The notes under the pieces: generated by a model
Database searches by the model: none
What the model was told of the DNA's origin: nothing
Seen by the model: the letters and a program-made list of their open reading frames with translations, nothing else
Program-made: the position numbers and the translations under genes
Assembly (NCBI RefSeq): GCF_021389935.1
Contig: NZ_CP089979.1
Span: forward strand, 5,561,001 to 5,625,000
DNA from: Fulvivirga ligni
GTDB lineage: Bacteria > Bacteroidota > Bacteroidia > Cytophagales > Cyclobacteriaceae
Direction: 5' to 3'
Length of the DNA stretch: 64,000 bases
Shown: positions 8,721 through 16,364 of the stretch, piece after piece
Position numbering within the stretch: position 1 is the stretch's first letter
Layout of the letters: each line of letters starts with the position of its first letter

Positions 8721-9073
8721 TCGGAGAGAACTTTAGGCTTTCGTCTATTCGCTCCACAAGTCTCCCCTAGTTCAGGAAATAACTCAAATAATGATCTAAA
8801 CATCTGGATATCTCTAAAATTGATATGAAATTCATCTCCAGCGCTATCGGTCCACTCAATATGAAGCATTACCTTGGCGATATTCAAGGGTCTTTTTAAT
8901 CTTGTGATATGCTCAATATCATCAAATGGCAATGACCCTCTATCACACTTCATCTCTGGTAAATTGTCAATTCTGAAAAATTTTTCTTTACCTCTATAAA
9001 AGATTGTCAGATAATGAAATTTCCCTCCAAAACCTTTTTTCTTAACCTTATAAAACCCTACCTCCAATTTCAT
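8705..9073 (-). CDS. Hypothetical cytoplasmic protein, 122 aa
   Basis: The product begins MKLEVGFYKVKKKGFGGKF and alternates basic beta-like strands with aromatic residues. IEWTDSAGDEFHINFRDIQMFRSLFELFP suggests a small alpha/beta domain. It has no signal peptide or membrane helix, and I do not recognise the family. The start codon is followed upstream by an AT-rich stretch suited to a promoter. The gene converges with the 8451-8720 frame, overlapping by 16 bp. Confidence 0.55.
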   Translation of the reverse strand: MKLEVGFYKVKKKGFGGKFHYLTIFYRGKEKFFRIDNLPEMKCDRGSLPFDDIEHITRLKRPLNIAKVMLHIEWTDSAGDEFHINFRDIQMFRSLFELFPELGETCGANRRKPKVLSDHNSK

Positions 9074-9243
9074 GATTTATTATATTAAGTATTTTGCTAA
9101 TTTAATTAGCAATTGCTAATTATAAAATCACTTGATGAAAAATAAGATCATATTGCGTTAAATATCTACCAATTTGCGTCAACAATTTTTAGAGTTATGG
9201 GTTAGGTGTATTTGAACATTGACTATTCAAACCTTGGAGAAAG

Positions 9244-9519
9244 ATGAGTAAAATTGATGATCTAAAGCAAATTACTGAGTACACAAAAAAATTGCAGCAA
9301 GCCTCTTTGGAATTAAGATCCAAACTGACAGCTATCATTCTTTATAATGAACAAAGTACAGCTCTCAACTCCGATGAGAAAGAATGTATTGATAACATTA
9401 CCAAGGTCATTAAAATGAAAGGTGATGAACTGGTATACTGTGAAAATAAGCTACTGGAAGTAATTGAACATTTAGTTCTTGAGAAGGAGATGACCGCTGA
9501 ACTTAAGGAATTTGGATGA
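9244..9519 (+). CDS. HisKA-like (pseudo-DHp) helical protein lacking the phospho-acceptor His
   Basis: A 91-residue all-helical protein with a good ribosome-binding sequence (GGAGAAAG) before ATG. The core ASLELRSKLTAIILYNEQ aligns by eye with the HisKA core SHELRxPLTAIxGY of histidine kinases, with Leu where the phosphorylated His should be. The spacing to the second helix (DEKECIDNITKVIKMKGDEL...LLEV) also matches a DHp hairpin. No ATPase domain follows. A paralogue with the same layout lies at 43557-43802. A role as an adaptor, inhibitor or phosphotransfer-like partner is inference. It ends just before a bidirectional terminator. Confidence 0.6.
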   Translation: MSKIDDLKQITEYTKKLQQASLELRSKLTAIILYNEQSTALNSDEKECIDNITKVIKMKGDELVYCENKLLEVIEHLVLEKEMTAELKEFG

Positions 9520-9524
9520 TAAAT

Positions 9525-9560
9525 AAAGGTAGATGATAAAATAATCTACCTTTATTTTTT
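9525..9560. terminator. Bidirectional rho-independent terminator
   Basis: AAAGGTAGAT (9525-9534) pairs perfectly with ATCTACCTTT (9544-9553), and T-rich tails follow on the plus strand. It lies between the convergent ends of the HisKA-like gene (9519) and the alcohol dehydrogenase gene (9559), so it probably serves both. Confidence 0.85.
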
Positions 9561-10731
9561 AAGGAGTCATTACCACCTTAATGCATTTATCCTTCTTATC
9601 TCTGAATGTTTTATATGCCTCAGGAGCATCATCCAGTTTCAATCTATGTGTGATAATAGCCGATGGATCAATTTCTTCACTCTTGATTTTGTTTAATAAT
9701 GGCTCAAGAAATGCTTGCACATGGGTCTGTCCCATTTTAAAAGTGAGCCCTTTATTCATAGCCGCTCCAAAAGGTATTTCCACTTTATCGATGTACACGC
9801 CTGGAATTGAAACATTACCACCCTTCTTACAACATTTGATGATTTGCTCTAAAACATATGGGTGATCACCATCAATTCTTGCCAAATCTTTAATATCATC
9901 CTTAATCACTTCTAATCTACCTGTCCCGTGAGCTTCCGCTCCTACCGAGTCAATACAACAGTCAGGACCTTTACCAGATGTCATTTCCATAAGCAAATCA
10001 TATACTTCCGTTGCATCGGTAGTATTAATAGTTTCAGCCTTTCCGAAAGACCTAGCTAACTCTAGTCGCTCAGGTACGGAATCAATAGCTATTACCCTAG
10101 AGGCTCCCATCATCCAAGCGCTTTTAATGGTGAATTGCCCCACTGGACCACAGCCCCAAACGGCAACTACATCACCATTTTTAATACCTGCATTAAGTGC
10201 AGCCATATAACCTGTAGGAAATATATCTGAAAGGAATAGTACTTTCTCGTCGCCTAACTCCTCAGGTACTTTAATAGGACCTACACTGCTATAAGGAACT
10301 CTTACATATTCGGCCTGACCTCCAGAAAAACCACCCGTCATATGTGAATAGCCAAATATACCGGCAATAGCGTGTCCCATGTTCTCTTTTCCAAGCTCTG
10401 GTTTAGGATTACTGTTATCACATAACGAGTATTCATCCTGCTCACAGTAAGTACAATGACCACAGGAGATGGTAAAGGGCACCACTACGCGATCACCTTT
10501 CTTAAATTTGGTCACATTTTTCCCTAACTCAACAATCTCACCCATAAACTCATGGCCTAGAATGTCTCCCTCCTGCATGGTAGGAACCAAACCTCCCAAT
10601 AAGTGAAGATCTGAGCCGCAAATGGCGGTGGAAGTAACCTTAATTATTACATCATCCGGATCTTCAATAATTGGATCAGGAACTGTATCAATACGCACGT
10701 CATTTTTACCGTGCCAACATAGTGCTTTCAT
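9559..10731 (-). CDS. Zinc-dependent alcohol dehydrogenase (formaldehyde-dehydrogenase-like MDR)
   Basis: A 390-residue medium-chain dehydrogenase. Catalytic-zinc residues are Cys38 (AICGSDLH) and His60-Glu61 (ILGHEFMG). The structural-zinc cysteines are Cys90, 93, 96 and 104 in [15 protein letters not shown]. The Rossmann motif is WGCGPVGQF, followed by the acidic end of beta2 in [15 protein letters not shown]. The length and the extended insert after the structural zinc ([30 protein letters not shown]) are typical of the glutathione-independent formaldehyde dehydrogenase-like branch rather than classical ethanol dehydrogenases. Substrate is not predictable. Monocistronic, with its own terminator downstream. 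Confidence 0.9.
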   Translation of the reverse strand: MKALCWHGKNDVRIDTVPDPIIEDPDDVIIKVTSTAICGSDLHLLGGLVPTMQEGDILGHEFMGEIVELGKNVTKFKKGDRVVVPFTISCGHCTYCEQDEYSLCDNSNPKPELGKENMGHAIAGIFGYSHMTGGFSGGQAEYVRVPYSSVGPIKVPEELGDEKVLFLSDIFPTGYMAALNAGIKNGDVVAVWGCGPVGQFTIKSAWMMGASRVIAIDSVPERLELARSFGKAETINTTDATEVYDLLMEMTSGKGPDCCIDSVGAEAHGTGRLEVIKDDIKDLARIDGDHPYVLEQIIKCCKKGGNVSIPGVYIDKVEIPFGAAMNKGLTFKMGQTHVQAFLEPLLNKIKSEEIDPSAIITHRLKLDDAPEAYKTFRDKKDKCIKVVMTP

Positions 10732-10828
10732 ACTTCGAATATTTTAAGTTTAGATTCAACGTATGAATACTAATATCATACCACTACGTTGGACTATTTA
10801 TTGTCTGCTTTTTGATTTTAACAAGAGT

Positions 10829-10850
10829 AAAAAAGCCCCATTACAGGGGC
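10829..10850 (-). terminator. Rho-independent terminator of the DUF1989 transcript
   Basis: On the minus strand GCCCC and GGGGC (10835-10839 and 10846-10850) form a GC-rich stem with a 6-nt loop, followed by TTTTTT. It lies 52 bp past the stop of the DUF1989 gene and before the alcohol dehydrogenase gene, so the two are separate units. Confidence 0.85.
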
Positions 10851-10901
10851 AATATTGACTCATTAATATCTCTAATAATTAAACTCATTGCCTTAAGGAG
10901 G

Positions 10902-11492
10902 TTAATTGAGTTGGTTTAGCACTTCAAAGTGAATAGGCTTAAAACTTCCGTTATTACTATCCTCGGCTGAGCAAGCTGTTAAACCTACGATCAAATTCAT
11001 TTCCGCCTTAAATATCACATAGTCTCCCGATTTACTAGTTGGTGGACATACTTCAATTTTTCCATCTGATGCAAATTTTACGTTCATAAAAATATTAAAC
11101 GCAGTGGGTATATCATCTGGACTTATGTCATACTTCGCTAGGTTAGTATAAAGGTTTTCGAAGCAACTGGGGTGATAGCCTTCATGCTTATACATGATCT
11201 CAAAAGTTTCAGGACTACAGGGTGCAAGTAGGAAGTCATTTCTCCCGTTAGTATCTTCAATGATACTAGCCATTACGTTCGATCTGTTACTCCACAGCTT
11301 ATGTCCTTTAGTTAATAAAAGTGTCTCCTCAAAATCCAGAGATTTGCCTGATGATATTTTCTCCCTTATATCATCAGCGTTGAAAAGTACCATATCACTC
11401 ACCTGTTCCCCATTTGGATCAATTACCTTAAGGTATTGACCCTTTTTAATAGTGAATGCTTCTCCACTCTGCTTTTTAATAATATGTAACAT
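10902..11492 (-). CDS. DUF1989 / urea carboxylase-associated family protein
   Basis: A 196-residue protein with the DUF1989 pattern: GEAFTIKKGQYLKVIDPNGEQVSDMVLFN near the start, FLLAPCSPETFEIMYKHEGYHPSCFENL in the middle (conserved Cys and His, probable metal ligands), and VCPPTSKSGDYVIFKAEMNL towards the end. Members of this family include the subunits of carboxyguanidine deiminase and other amidino-group hydrolases near urea/guanidine carboxylases. No carboxylase is nearby; instead the upstream gene is a YqcI/YcgG heme protein, overlapping in a TAATG junction (stop and start share one base), so the products probably act together on a guanidino or related nitrogen compound. The reaction is inferred. 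Confidence 0.85.
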   Translation of the reverse strand: MLHIIKKQSGEAFTIKKGQYLKVIDPNGEQVSDMVLFNADDIREKISSGKSLDFEETLLLTKGHKLWSNRSNVMASIIEDTNGRNDFLLAPCSPETFEIMYKHEGYHPSCFENLYTNLAKYDISPDDIPTAFNIFMNVKFASDGKIEVCPPTSKSGDYVIFKAEMNLIVGLTACSAEDSNNGSFKPIHFEVLNQLN

Positions 11493-12139
11493 TAAACTCT
11501 ATTTTGATTTAGAAATGGGCACTTCCATCGATTATCTACGGCTCTACCACTATACTGCCTGGCCTCACTACTCTGGCCAAAATCCTCCAACATGGGATTT
11601 AAGTTTCCTTGAACTGTGGCATCATTGTCACGGATTTTTTTCTTCATTACTTGGTATTTCCCCGATGCTTTTAGGTTTTCAAATTGATAATGCAGATTAA
11701 AAACCATAGCTGGAATAGGGCATTGTCTGGAAAGTCTGGAACTTTTAGGATGCATACCTACAATATAAAATGCTTTCCCTCCTACGCTGAAACTAAAACT
11801 GTTATCTTCAGGATTATCACTCACCGTACCATCCCAAGAGTAATTATCAACACTATTTAAGAGTTGAAGCTGCTGCCACATTACAGTTTCGAACTGCTTT
11901 TCTGATCTTATTTTTTCTAAAGAAAAAGAGGCAATAAAACTGTAAAACTTTTTGGAATTACCCTCTACACTTTTGGTGAAGGTAAGAAGGTCTTGATATA
12001 GTTTCCTGGTGGATTCTACATTGTTGAAATATTGATAATCTACGATTTTAAGCGTATCCGATTTTAGTGTCGATTTTCCCATTAAACAAGGAAAGTTATC
12101 ATCTGCTATATGTTTTTCTATTATTGCTTGAGCGTTCAT
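11492..12139 (-). CDS. YqcI/YcgG family protein (GntA-like heme-dependent N-hydroxylase family)
   Basis: A 215-residue protein from the ATG at 12139; the frame extends upstream to 12190 but that part is not family-like. Conserved features are FYSFIASFS, FSVGGKAFYIVGMHP (candidate heme-ligand His), PAMVFNLHYQFENLK, and the C-terminal signature GQSSEARQYSGR...WKCPF. The family includes GntA and RohS, heme enzymes that hydroxylate a guanidino or amino nitrogen. It is coupled to the DUF1989 gene (one-base overlap). A pathway that oxidises and then hydrolyses a guanidino compound is a reasonable inference, but the substrate is unknown. Confidence 0.85.
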   Translation of the reverse strand: MNAQAIIEKHIADDNFPCLMGKSTLKSDTLKIVDYQYFNNVESTRKLYQDLLTFTKSVEGNSKKFYSFIASFSLEKIRSEKQFETVMWQQLQLLNSVDNYSWDGTVSDNPEDNSFSFSVGGKAFYIVGMHPKSSRLSRQCPIPAMVFNLHYQFENLKASGKYQVMKKKIRDNDATVQGNLNPMLEDFGQSSEARQYSGRAVDNRWKCPFLNQNRV

Positions 12140-12725
12140 TGTTTTAGGTTTTAAATTTGAAACGCTAATACAAAATTCACTCCGGTACATAAAACCATAG
12201 AAAACAGCCTTTTATCTCGATAGCTAAGGAATTAGAGCAACATAATTGACCAAGCGTTTCTACAATTCTTTAAATATCGTCAGGTGGCGATTTTGAAATG
12301 TGACGAGCGATGGTAACCTACGCTAGTGGACCATCGTGTCTCATTAGATGATACTGCCCAATTAACTTCCGATTTAATTCATACTGTTCATATAGCACTT
12401 ATATTGGGAGCCAGCTTCATTCCTTTCCATTTATAATTATCTATCAGGCTTTAAGTAGGATTATCCCTCAACCTAGAACCAACGCTAACCAGCCATTTTT
12501 AATACTACTTTTTTTATTATTCTCTACAGGACTATAGCACTGTCCACATAGAAATTTGACGTTTAAATCTAGTTGATTTTAATCGATACTGCAGTATCTT
12601 TATATTCGCGTTATAGTCCAATACAACGCAATCTATCCATTGAAGGCCCGAAATTTTGTGTGGCCTTCTCATATTGTACGCCTTTTTCAAATAAGTAAAA
12701 ATTAAATTTACATAAGTTAAAGTAT
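12140..12725. other. Intergenic region with two hairpins upstream of the YqcI/YcgG operon
   Basis: About 585 bp. A hairpin CGATGGT (12308-12314) / ACCATCG (12330-12336) lies ~170 bp upstream of the YqcI/YcgG start and could be in its leader. I checked for guanidine-riboswitch signatures and did not see them. A second hairpin is listed at 12642-12668. A minus-strand frame at 12532-12741 runs through that hairpin and over the next plus-strand gene start, and I do not accept it. Confidence 0.4.
12642..12668. terminator. Stem-loop related to the one at 6541-6570
   Basis: GAAGGCC (12642-12648) pairs with GGCCTTC (12662-12668). The stem and the TTTTGTG-type loop resemble the hairpin at 6541-6570. 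The U tract is weak. It may be a terminator or a small dispersed hairpin repeat. Confidence 0.4.
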
Positions 12726-12962
12726 ATGCCACTACGCACACACCCTATATACATTGAAACTGAAAACAAGGAATTTTTAAAAATTGATAAATTCTATGAG
12801 GGAAGGTTTTTCATTAGTTCTCCAGCAGTTATTTATGATATTCAAACAGCAACATTCTACGATATATCTACAAATGAGTTGAAACCTATGGCTTTAAAGG
12901 CACGGCATCCGAAATTTTGGCGCGAGTGGCTATCTCAGCGCAAAAACTCAGATAGATTCTGA
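12726..12962 (+). CDS. Hypothetical protein, 78 aa
   Basis: The product reads MPLRTHPIYIETENKEFLKIDKFYEGRFF and ends in a basic, Trp-containing segment (ARHPKFWREWLSQRKN). It has no membrane segment or signal peptide, and I do not recognise the family. Support comes from coding-like composition and a strong terminator 106 bp downstream at 13068-13100. It is a stand-alone gene. Confidence 0.5.
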   Translation: MPLRTHPIYIETENKEFLKIDKFYEGRFFISSPAVIYDIQTATFYDISTNELKPMALKARHPKFWREWLSQRKNSDRF

Positions 12963-13067
12963 TAACAATAAAGAAAGTGTTAGCGCATATAAACTAAAAA
13001 ATTCCAATGAATTTATATTTTAGTTTTATAGATTTATACCTAGTGTTAGAGAATGTAAGTTAATAGA

Positions 13068-13100
13068 GGCCATTCCGTTCTTATAGGAATGGCTTTTTTT
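13068..13100 (+). terminator. Strong rho-independent terminator
   Basis: GCCATTCC (13069-13076) pairs with GGAATGGC (13086-13093), followed directly by TTTTTTT (13094-13100). It is oriented to end the transcript of the 78-aa gene upstream. Confidence 0.85.
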
Positions 13101-13173
13101 GATTGCATTTCAGCGTTTGCAACAAGACGATTACCTTGCACTATAATTATACTTAAAGATACTTCTGTCTTTT

Positions 13174-13530
13174 TCAGTGCGCCCTATTAAAATCTGGATT
13201 GGTCATTAAATACCATACAGCTCCAAGCATAATGGCTAATACGTCTAATGCATCAGCTACAAAGCGATCTGATAAATAAGGGAATAGCACCTCTGAAACT
13301 ATGGCTAAAAAGATGGTGGTTATAATAACATCAACCGTCTGCAAATTTTGATCAAAAATCAAATAACGCTCTGCAGCTTGTAAGTGAAGCGCAAGTGCGC
13401 TCATGCAAAAGGGATCAAGGTAGTAATCAATGAATGGTATGCTTATTTTAAAAATAATCTCCAGCAACTGATGCCCCAAGAAGATTACAAGTGGTACAAG
13501 AAAGCTGTAATTGATGATGCGGTCAATCAT
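13174..13530 (-). CDS. Small multi-pass inner-membrane protein
   Basis: 118 residues with about four hydrophobic segments: FLVPLVIFLGHQLLEIIF, FCMSALALHLQAA, VDVIITTIFLAIVSEVLFPYL and ALDVLAIMLGAVWYLM. The layout (DPFCMSALALHLQAAERYLIF, then DVLAIMLGAVWYLMTNP) resembles short Bacteroidota membrane proteins often labelled magnesium-citrate secondary transporter, but transport has no support in the sequence. The start codon overlaps the stop of the upstream small membrane-protein gene (13527-13530), so the two are coupled and probably interact. Confidence 0.65.
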   Translation of the reverse strand: MIDRIINYSFLVPLVIFLGHQLLEIIFKISIPFIDYYLDPFCMSALALHLQAAERYLIFDQNLQTVDVIITTIFLAIVSEVLFPYLSDRFVADALDVLAIMLGAVWYLMTNPDFNRAH

Positions 13531-13739
13531 AATGCGATTAAGAAGGCTACAATTAGTGAAAATAATAAAAAAGGACTTAATGCTATTAGCAAAAAGATGC
13601 CAATAATATGTAGAATTGTCTTACCAATTTTAACTAAAATGCTATCACCTGGCTTCCAAGTAGTCTGCTCTCTAAAGGATTGAAAGAATCCCTTAGCAGC
13701 TTTTTTAAAGCCTGATGCATTTGATTCAACTTTGCTCAT
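13527..13739 (-). CDS. Small single-pass membrane protein, 70 aa
   Basis: A basic amphipathic N-terminal half (ASGFKKAAKGFFQSFREQTTWKPGDSILVKIGK) followed by one long hydrophobic segment (LHIIGIFLLIALSPFLLFSLIVAFLIAL) that runs to the C-terminus. The stop overlaps the start of the four-TM protein gene by 4 bp, so they form an operon. The family is unknown to me. It is plausibly an accessory subunit of the neighbour. Confidence 0.6.
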   Translation of the reverse strand: MSKVESNASGFKKAAKGFFQSFREQTTWKPGDSILVKIGKTILHIIGIFLLIALSPFLLFSLIVAFLIAL

Positions 13740-14167
13740 TTAGGTATTTTATTAAAGATGTATTTCATCCTTCTAAGTACCAACGGATTTAGAATACCCA
13801 TGTCAATTCCTAATCCCTCCTTTGATGCTGCTTTAACTATAGCATATTAAATGATTATAAATCTAATATGTTTAAGAAAGATAGTATAAATATATCCTCT
13901 GGGACGGCAAGACTACACCATAGGTCCATATTTGCAGGTGGCTCTTTGCATGAAAAGTACTTGGGATTATATCTGGCAGATTTGACAAGTCACCACAAAG
14001 AGTTGAGCTCGTAGTGTACCGCCAATGTTATGGGCTGCAGCATGGTCTTCGCTTCCTTGACAATGCAAGATAGCAATTAGCAGCTGAAAGGATATGATTT
14101 ATCATCCCAAGCCTCTATTTGTATTAAAATACTCTCGTCCCCGGAATATAATACATTGAAGGGTTCT
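13740..14167. other. Intergenic region, nothing recognised
   Basis: About 430 bp with no frame of interest on either strand. The part from ~13900 to 14100 is less AT-rich than its surroundings and may be decayed coding sequence, but I could not match it to a family. Confidence 0.3.
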
Positions 14168-14449
14168 TCAACAGTGTGTTTTATACAGTTCATCACCGGC
14201 AATAGACAACTGAGTAGGAAATTTAATTTTTTTCAGATATCTAACAATTTATACTCCCGCGTAATTATCGGACAAATTAAGGTCTACAAAAACAAAATCT
14301 GGATATGTATTTATCTCACTCTGTACAGCGGCCATAAAATCAAGCACATAACTCCATTTTCTTAATTGGTACGCAGGACTAATCTTTTTCAAAACATACT
14401 CAAATAGATGTAGTTCATCCAAAGAATCATCTAATAAATACAATTCCAT
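14168..14449 (-). pseudogene. Receiver-domain response regulator, interrupted by an in-frame TAA
   Basis: The frame starts MELYLLDDSLDELHLFEYVL, a receiver beta1 with the acidic pair, and reaches the phospho-acceptor in FVFVDLNLSDNYAGV. It then meets TAA at 14249-14251. The same frame continues past the stop with sequence that fits the rest of a receiver (IVRYLKKIKFPTQLSIAGDE) before a second stop at 14168-14170. So one nonsense mutation, then probably a frameshift, has broken an orphan response regulator. The DDSLDELHLF start is related to the degenerate receiver at 5072-5464. Readthrough is possible but has no support. Confidence 0.65.
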
Positions 14450-14720
14450 ATTAATTTAGTTTATTAATTAATATAGCCATTATATTGCTAACAATTGTGC
14501 TTTTAACCGATACCGGGTTATTTTACTGATATTTACGTAGGTATTAATTCTTATAAGTGAATAACAGCTGCATATTTGAATCAATGGCGTAATAAAGGCG
14601 GGAGCGTTATCTATTCTGGCCGGTTTATATAGTTATAGATTATATGCACTAAAACCCTCGCCCCGACCATTAATCTATTAATCAAATTTGTAGTTGCATT
14701 TTCAAAAAAAGTAGACGAAT

Positions 14721-15170
14721 TTAATATCCACCTACTTTTTGTTTAATTCCTGACGTTTTACCAATCCCATGTTCCTGTATGATTTCAATCAGCAGATTAA
14801 ATTCCTTAATATCCCTAATGCCTTCAACTGAAGCAGGAACATCGATATGTAAAAACATCCAAACGTGTTTTTGCCCTTCAAATCTTTCAATTTAGCTTTG
14901 ACTTGTATCGGTTAATGGAGTGGTAGAAATTTTTAGAATCGTCATTTAGCACCTCATCCATACCAACCAAAAGGAATACCGGAAGAAATTTTCGAACCTA
15001 AGTTCACTGGGGTCTGCCTGAGCGATATTGTTTGAAGCATAAATTAACGCATGACTGTATAGAAACTCCTTACTCAGAATCGGATCCACTTCTTCTTTTT
15101 TATAACGTACGTCTCATCATCACTCTTTAAATCAATGCAGGGAGAAAGTAAAACCAATTTTGACGGTGCT
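14721..15170 (-). pseudogene. Alpha/beta hydrolase (esterase/lipase HSL-like) remnant in three frames
   Basis: Minus-strand pieces spell the C-terminal half of an alpha/beta hydrolase in consecutive frames: SKLVLLSPCIDL, VDPILSKEFLYSHALIYAS, then shifted PVFLLVGMDEVLNDDSKNFYHSI, then FEGQKHVWMFLHIDVPASVEGI. The catalytic Asp (GMDEVLNDD) and His (QKHVWMF) positions are still readable, but stops and at least two frameshifts separate them, and the N-terminal half with the nucleophile elbow is missing. It lies directly beside the Old Yellow Enzyme gene and was probably part of the same detoxification gene group. Confidence 0.7.
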
Positions 15171-15192
15171 TTTTTTTAATTATTTAGAATAT

Positions 15193-16275
15193 TTATTTAC
15201 TTAAGAATGGGTAATCAATATATCCCTGTTCACCACCACCGAACATTGTAGCTCTGTCTGGCTCATTTAACTCTGCATCTAATTCAAATCGCTTTGGCAA
15301 ATCCGGATTGGCTAAGAATAGGGTGCCGAAGGAGACTAATTGGGCGATTCCTTTCTCTATCTCCGCTTCGGCTGAATTTTTGTTGTATCCTGTATTTGCG
15401 ATCACAGGTTTGTTTATTCTACTGCCATACATTTCTACTTCATCCGCGGTTGGGTATTGAGCTGGTGGAGGGAAGAATGGATTTTTTTTCATTATTTCGA
15501 CAAAAGCAAAGTCCAATTTATTGAGTTCGTCAATTAGATAGTTGTAAGTTCCAACCGGGTCGTCATAAAATATATCTCCGTATGGGTGGTATGCTGAAAT
15601 TTTAATTCCCACTTTCTCACTCCCTACTGCAGCGATTAATTCCTGCATGATTTCTAAAACGAACCTTGCCTTGTTTTCAAAACTTCCACCATACGCATCG
15701 GTTCTTTGGTTAGCACTCTCTGCCAGGAACTGATTCGGCAAATACCCGTTGGCAGCATGCAGTTCTACACCGTCAAACCCAGCTTCCATTGCGTTTTTAG
15801 CTGCTTGTCCGTAATCCTTTACGGTTTGTTTTATTTCGGCAACCGTGATTTCCTGAGGCGTTTCATAATCTTTTAAGCCTTGTGAGGTAAAGTGCTGCAT
15901 CCCTTTAATGCCCACTGCAGAAGGAGCCAATGGCAATTTTCCATTTCTATCAATTGAATGTCCGGCACGACCAGTATGCCATAGTTGGGCAATGATCTTA
16001 CCTCCGTTATCATGCACTGATTTGGTCACTTTTGTCCAAGCCTCTATCTGCTTATTTGTATATATACCAGGTGTGAGTGGACTACCTGTAGCTTCTTCAC
16101 TTATTCTGATAGCTTCGGTAAAGATTAAGCCTGCACTCACTCTTTGGGTATAGTATTGAACGGTCATATTACCTACTACACCGTTCATATCAGCACGGCT
16201 TCTGGTCATGGCAGACATAGCCATTTTATTTTTTAGCGTTAGGCTTCCTAATTGTGTTTGCTCTAATAGTTTCAT
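15193..16275 (-). CDS. Old Yellow Enzyme family alkene reductase (NemA-like)
   Basis: A 360-residue FMN-dependent TIM barrel. The N-terminus LLEQTQLGSLTLKNKMAMSAMTRSRA is standard, and the substrate-binding His/Asn pair is in GVELHAANGYLPNQFL. Other family segments are IAQLWHTGRAGH, TDAYGGSFENKARF and the phosphate-binding VSFGTLFLANPDLPKR. It reduces activated alkenes (enones, nitro-olefins) with NAD(P)H in the cytoplasm. The gene has its own upstream copy of the repeated element (16338-16360), so it is probably induced together with, but transcribed separately from, the NmrA, pirin and MDR genes. Confidence 0.95.
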   Translation of the reverse strand: MKLLEQTQLGSLTLKNKMAMSAMTRSRADMNGVVGNMTVQYYTQRVSAGLIFTEAIRISEEATGSPLTPGIYTNKQIEAWTKVTKSVHDNGGKIIAQLWHTGRAGHSIDRNGKLPLAPSAVGIKGMQHFTSQGLKDYETPQEITVAEIKQTVKDYGQAAKNAMEAGFDGVELHAANGYLPNQFLAESANQRTDAYGGSFENKARFVLEIMQELIAAVGSEKVGIKISAYHPYGDIFYDDPVGTYNYLIDELNKLDFAFVEIMKKNPFFPPPAQYPTADEVEMYGSRINKPVIANTGYNKNSAEAEIEKGIAQLVSFGTLFLANPDLPKRFELDAELNEPDRATMFGGGEQGYIDYPFLSK

Positions 16276-16337
16276 TTCAAATGGATTTTTCTTTTGAATT
16301 AATAATAATGATGTAAAGTTGATCTAATGGATCGCCT

Positions 16338-16360
16338 TAAACTTGTACCAGATCACTAAG
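16338..16360 (-). promoter_or_regulatory. Copy A of a repeated upstream element (OYE gene)
   Basis: On the minus strand the element reads AGTGATCTGGTACAAGTTT and lies 63-85 bp upstream of the Old Yellow Enzyme ATG. It is followed by CTTTAC, where the other copies carry CTTTGT/CTTTAC at the same distance. It is one of four copies (see 17319, 18154 and 19184) and is probably an activator or repressor site overlapping the promoter. Confidence 0.6.
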
Positions 16361-16364
16361 CTGG

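Noticed and set aside
12140-12540. Guanidine riboswitch upstream of the YqcI/YcgG-DUF1989 operon
   Set aside because: A hairpin exists, but none of the guanidine-riboswitch sequence signatures that I know are visible.
12532-12741. Minus-strand frame of 69 codons
   Set aside because: Runs through the GAAGGCC hairpin and across the start of the 78-aa plus-strand gene; no protein-like pattern.
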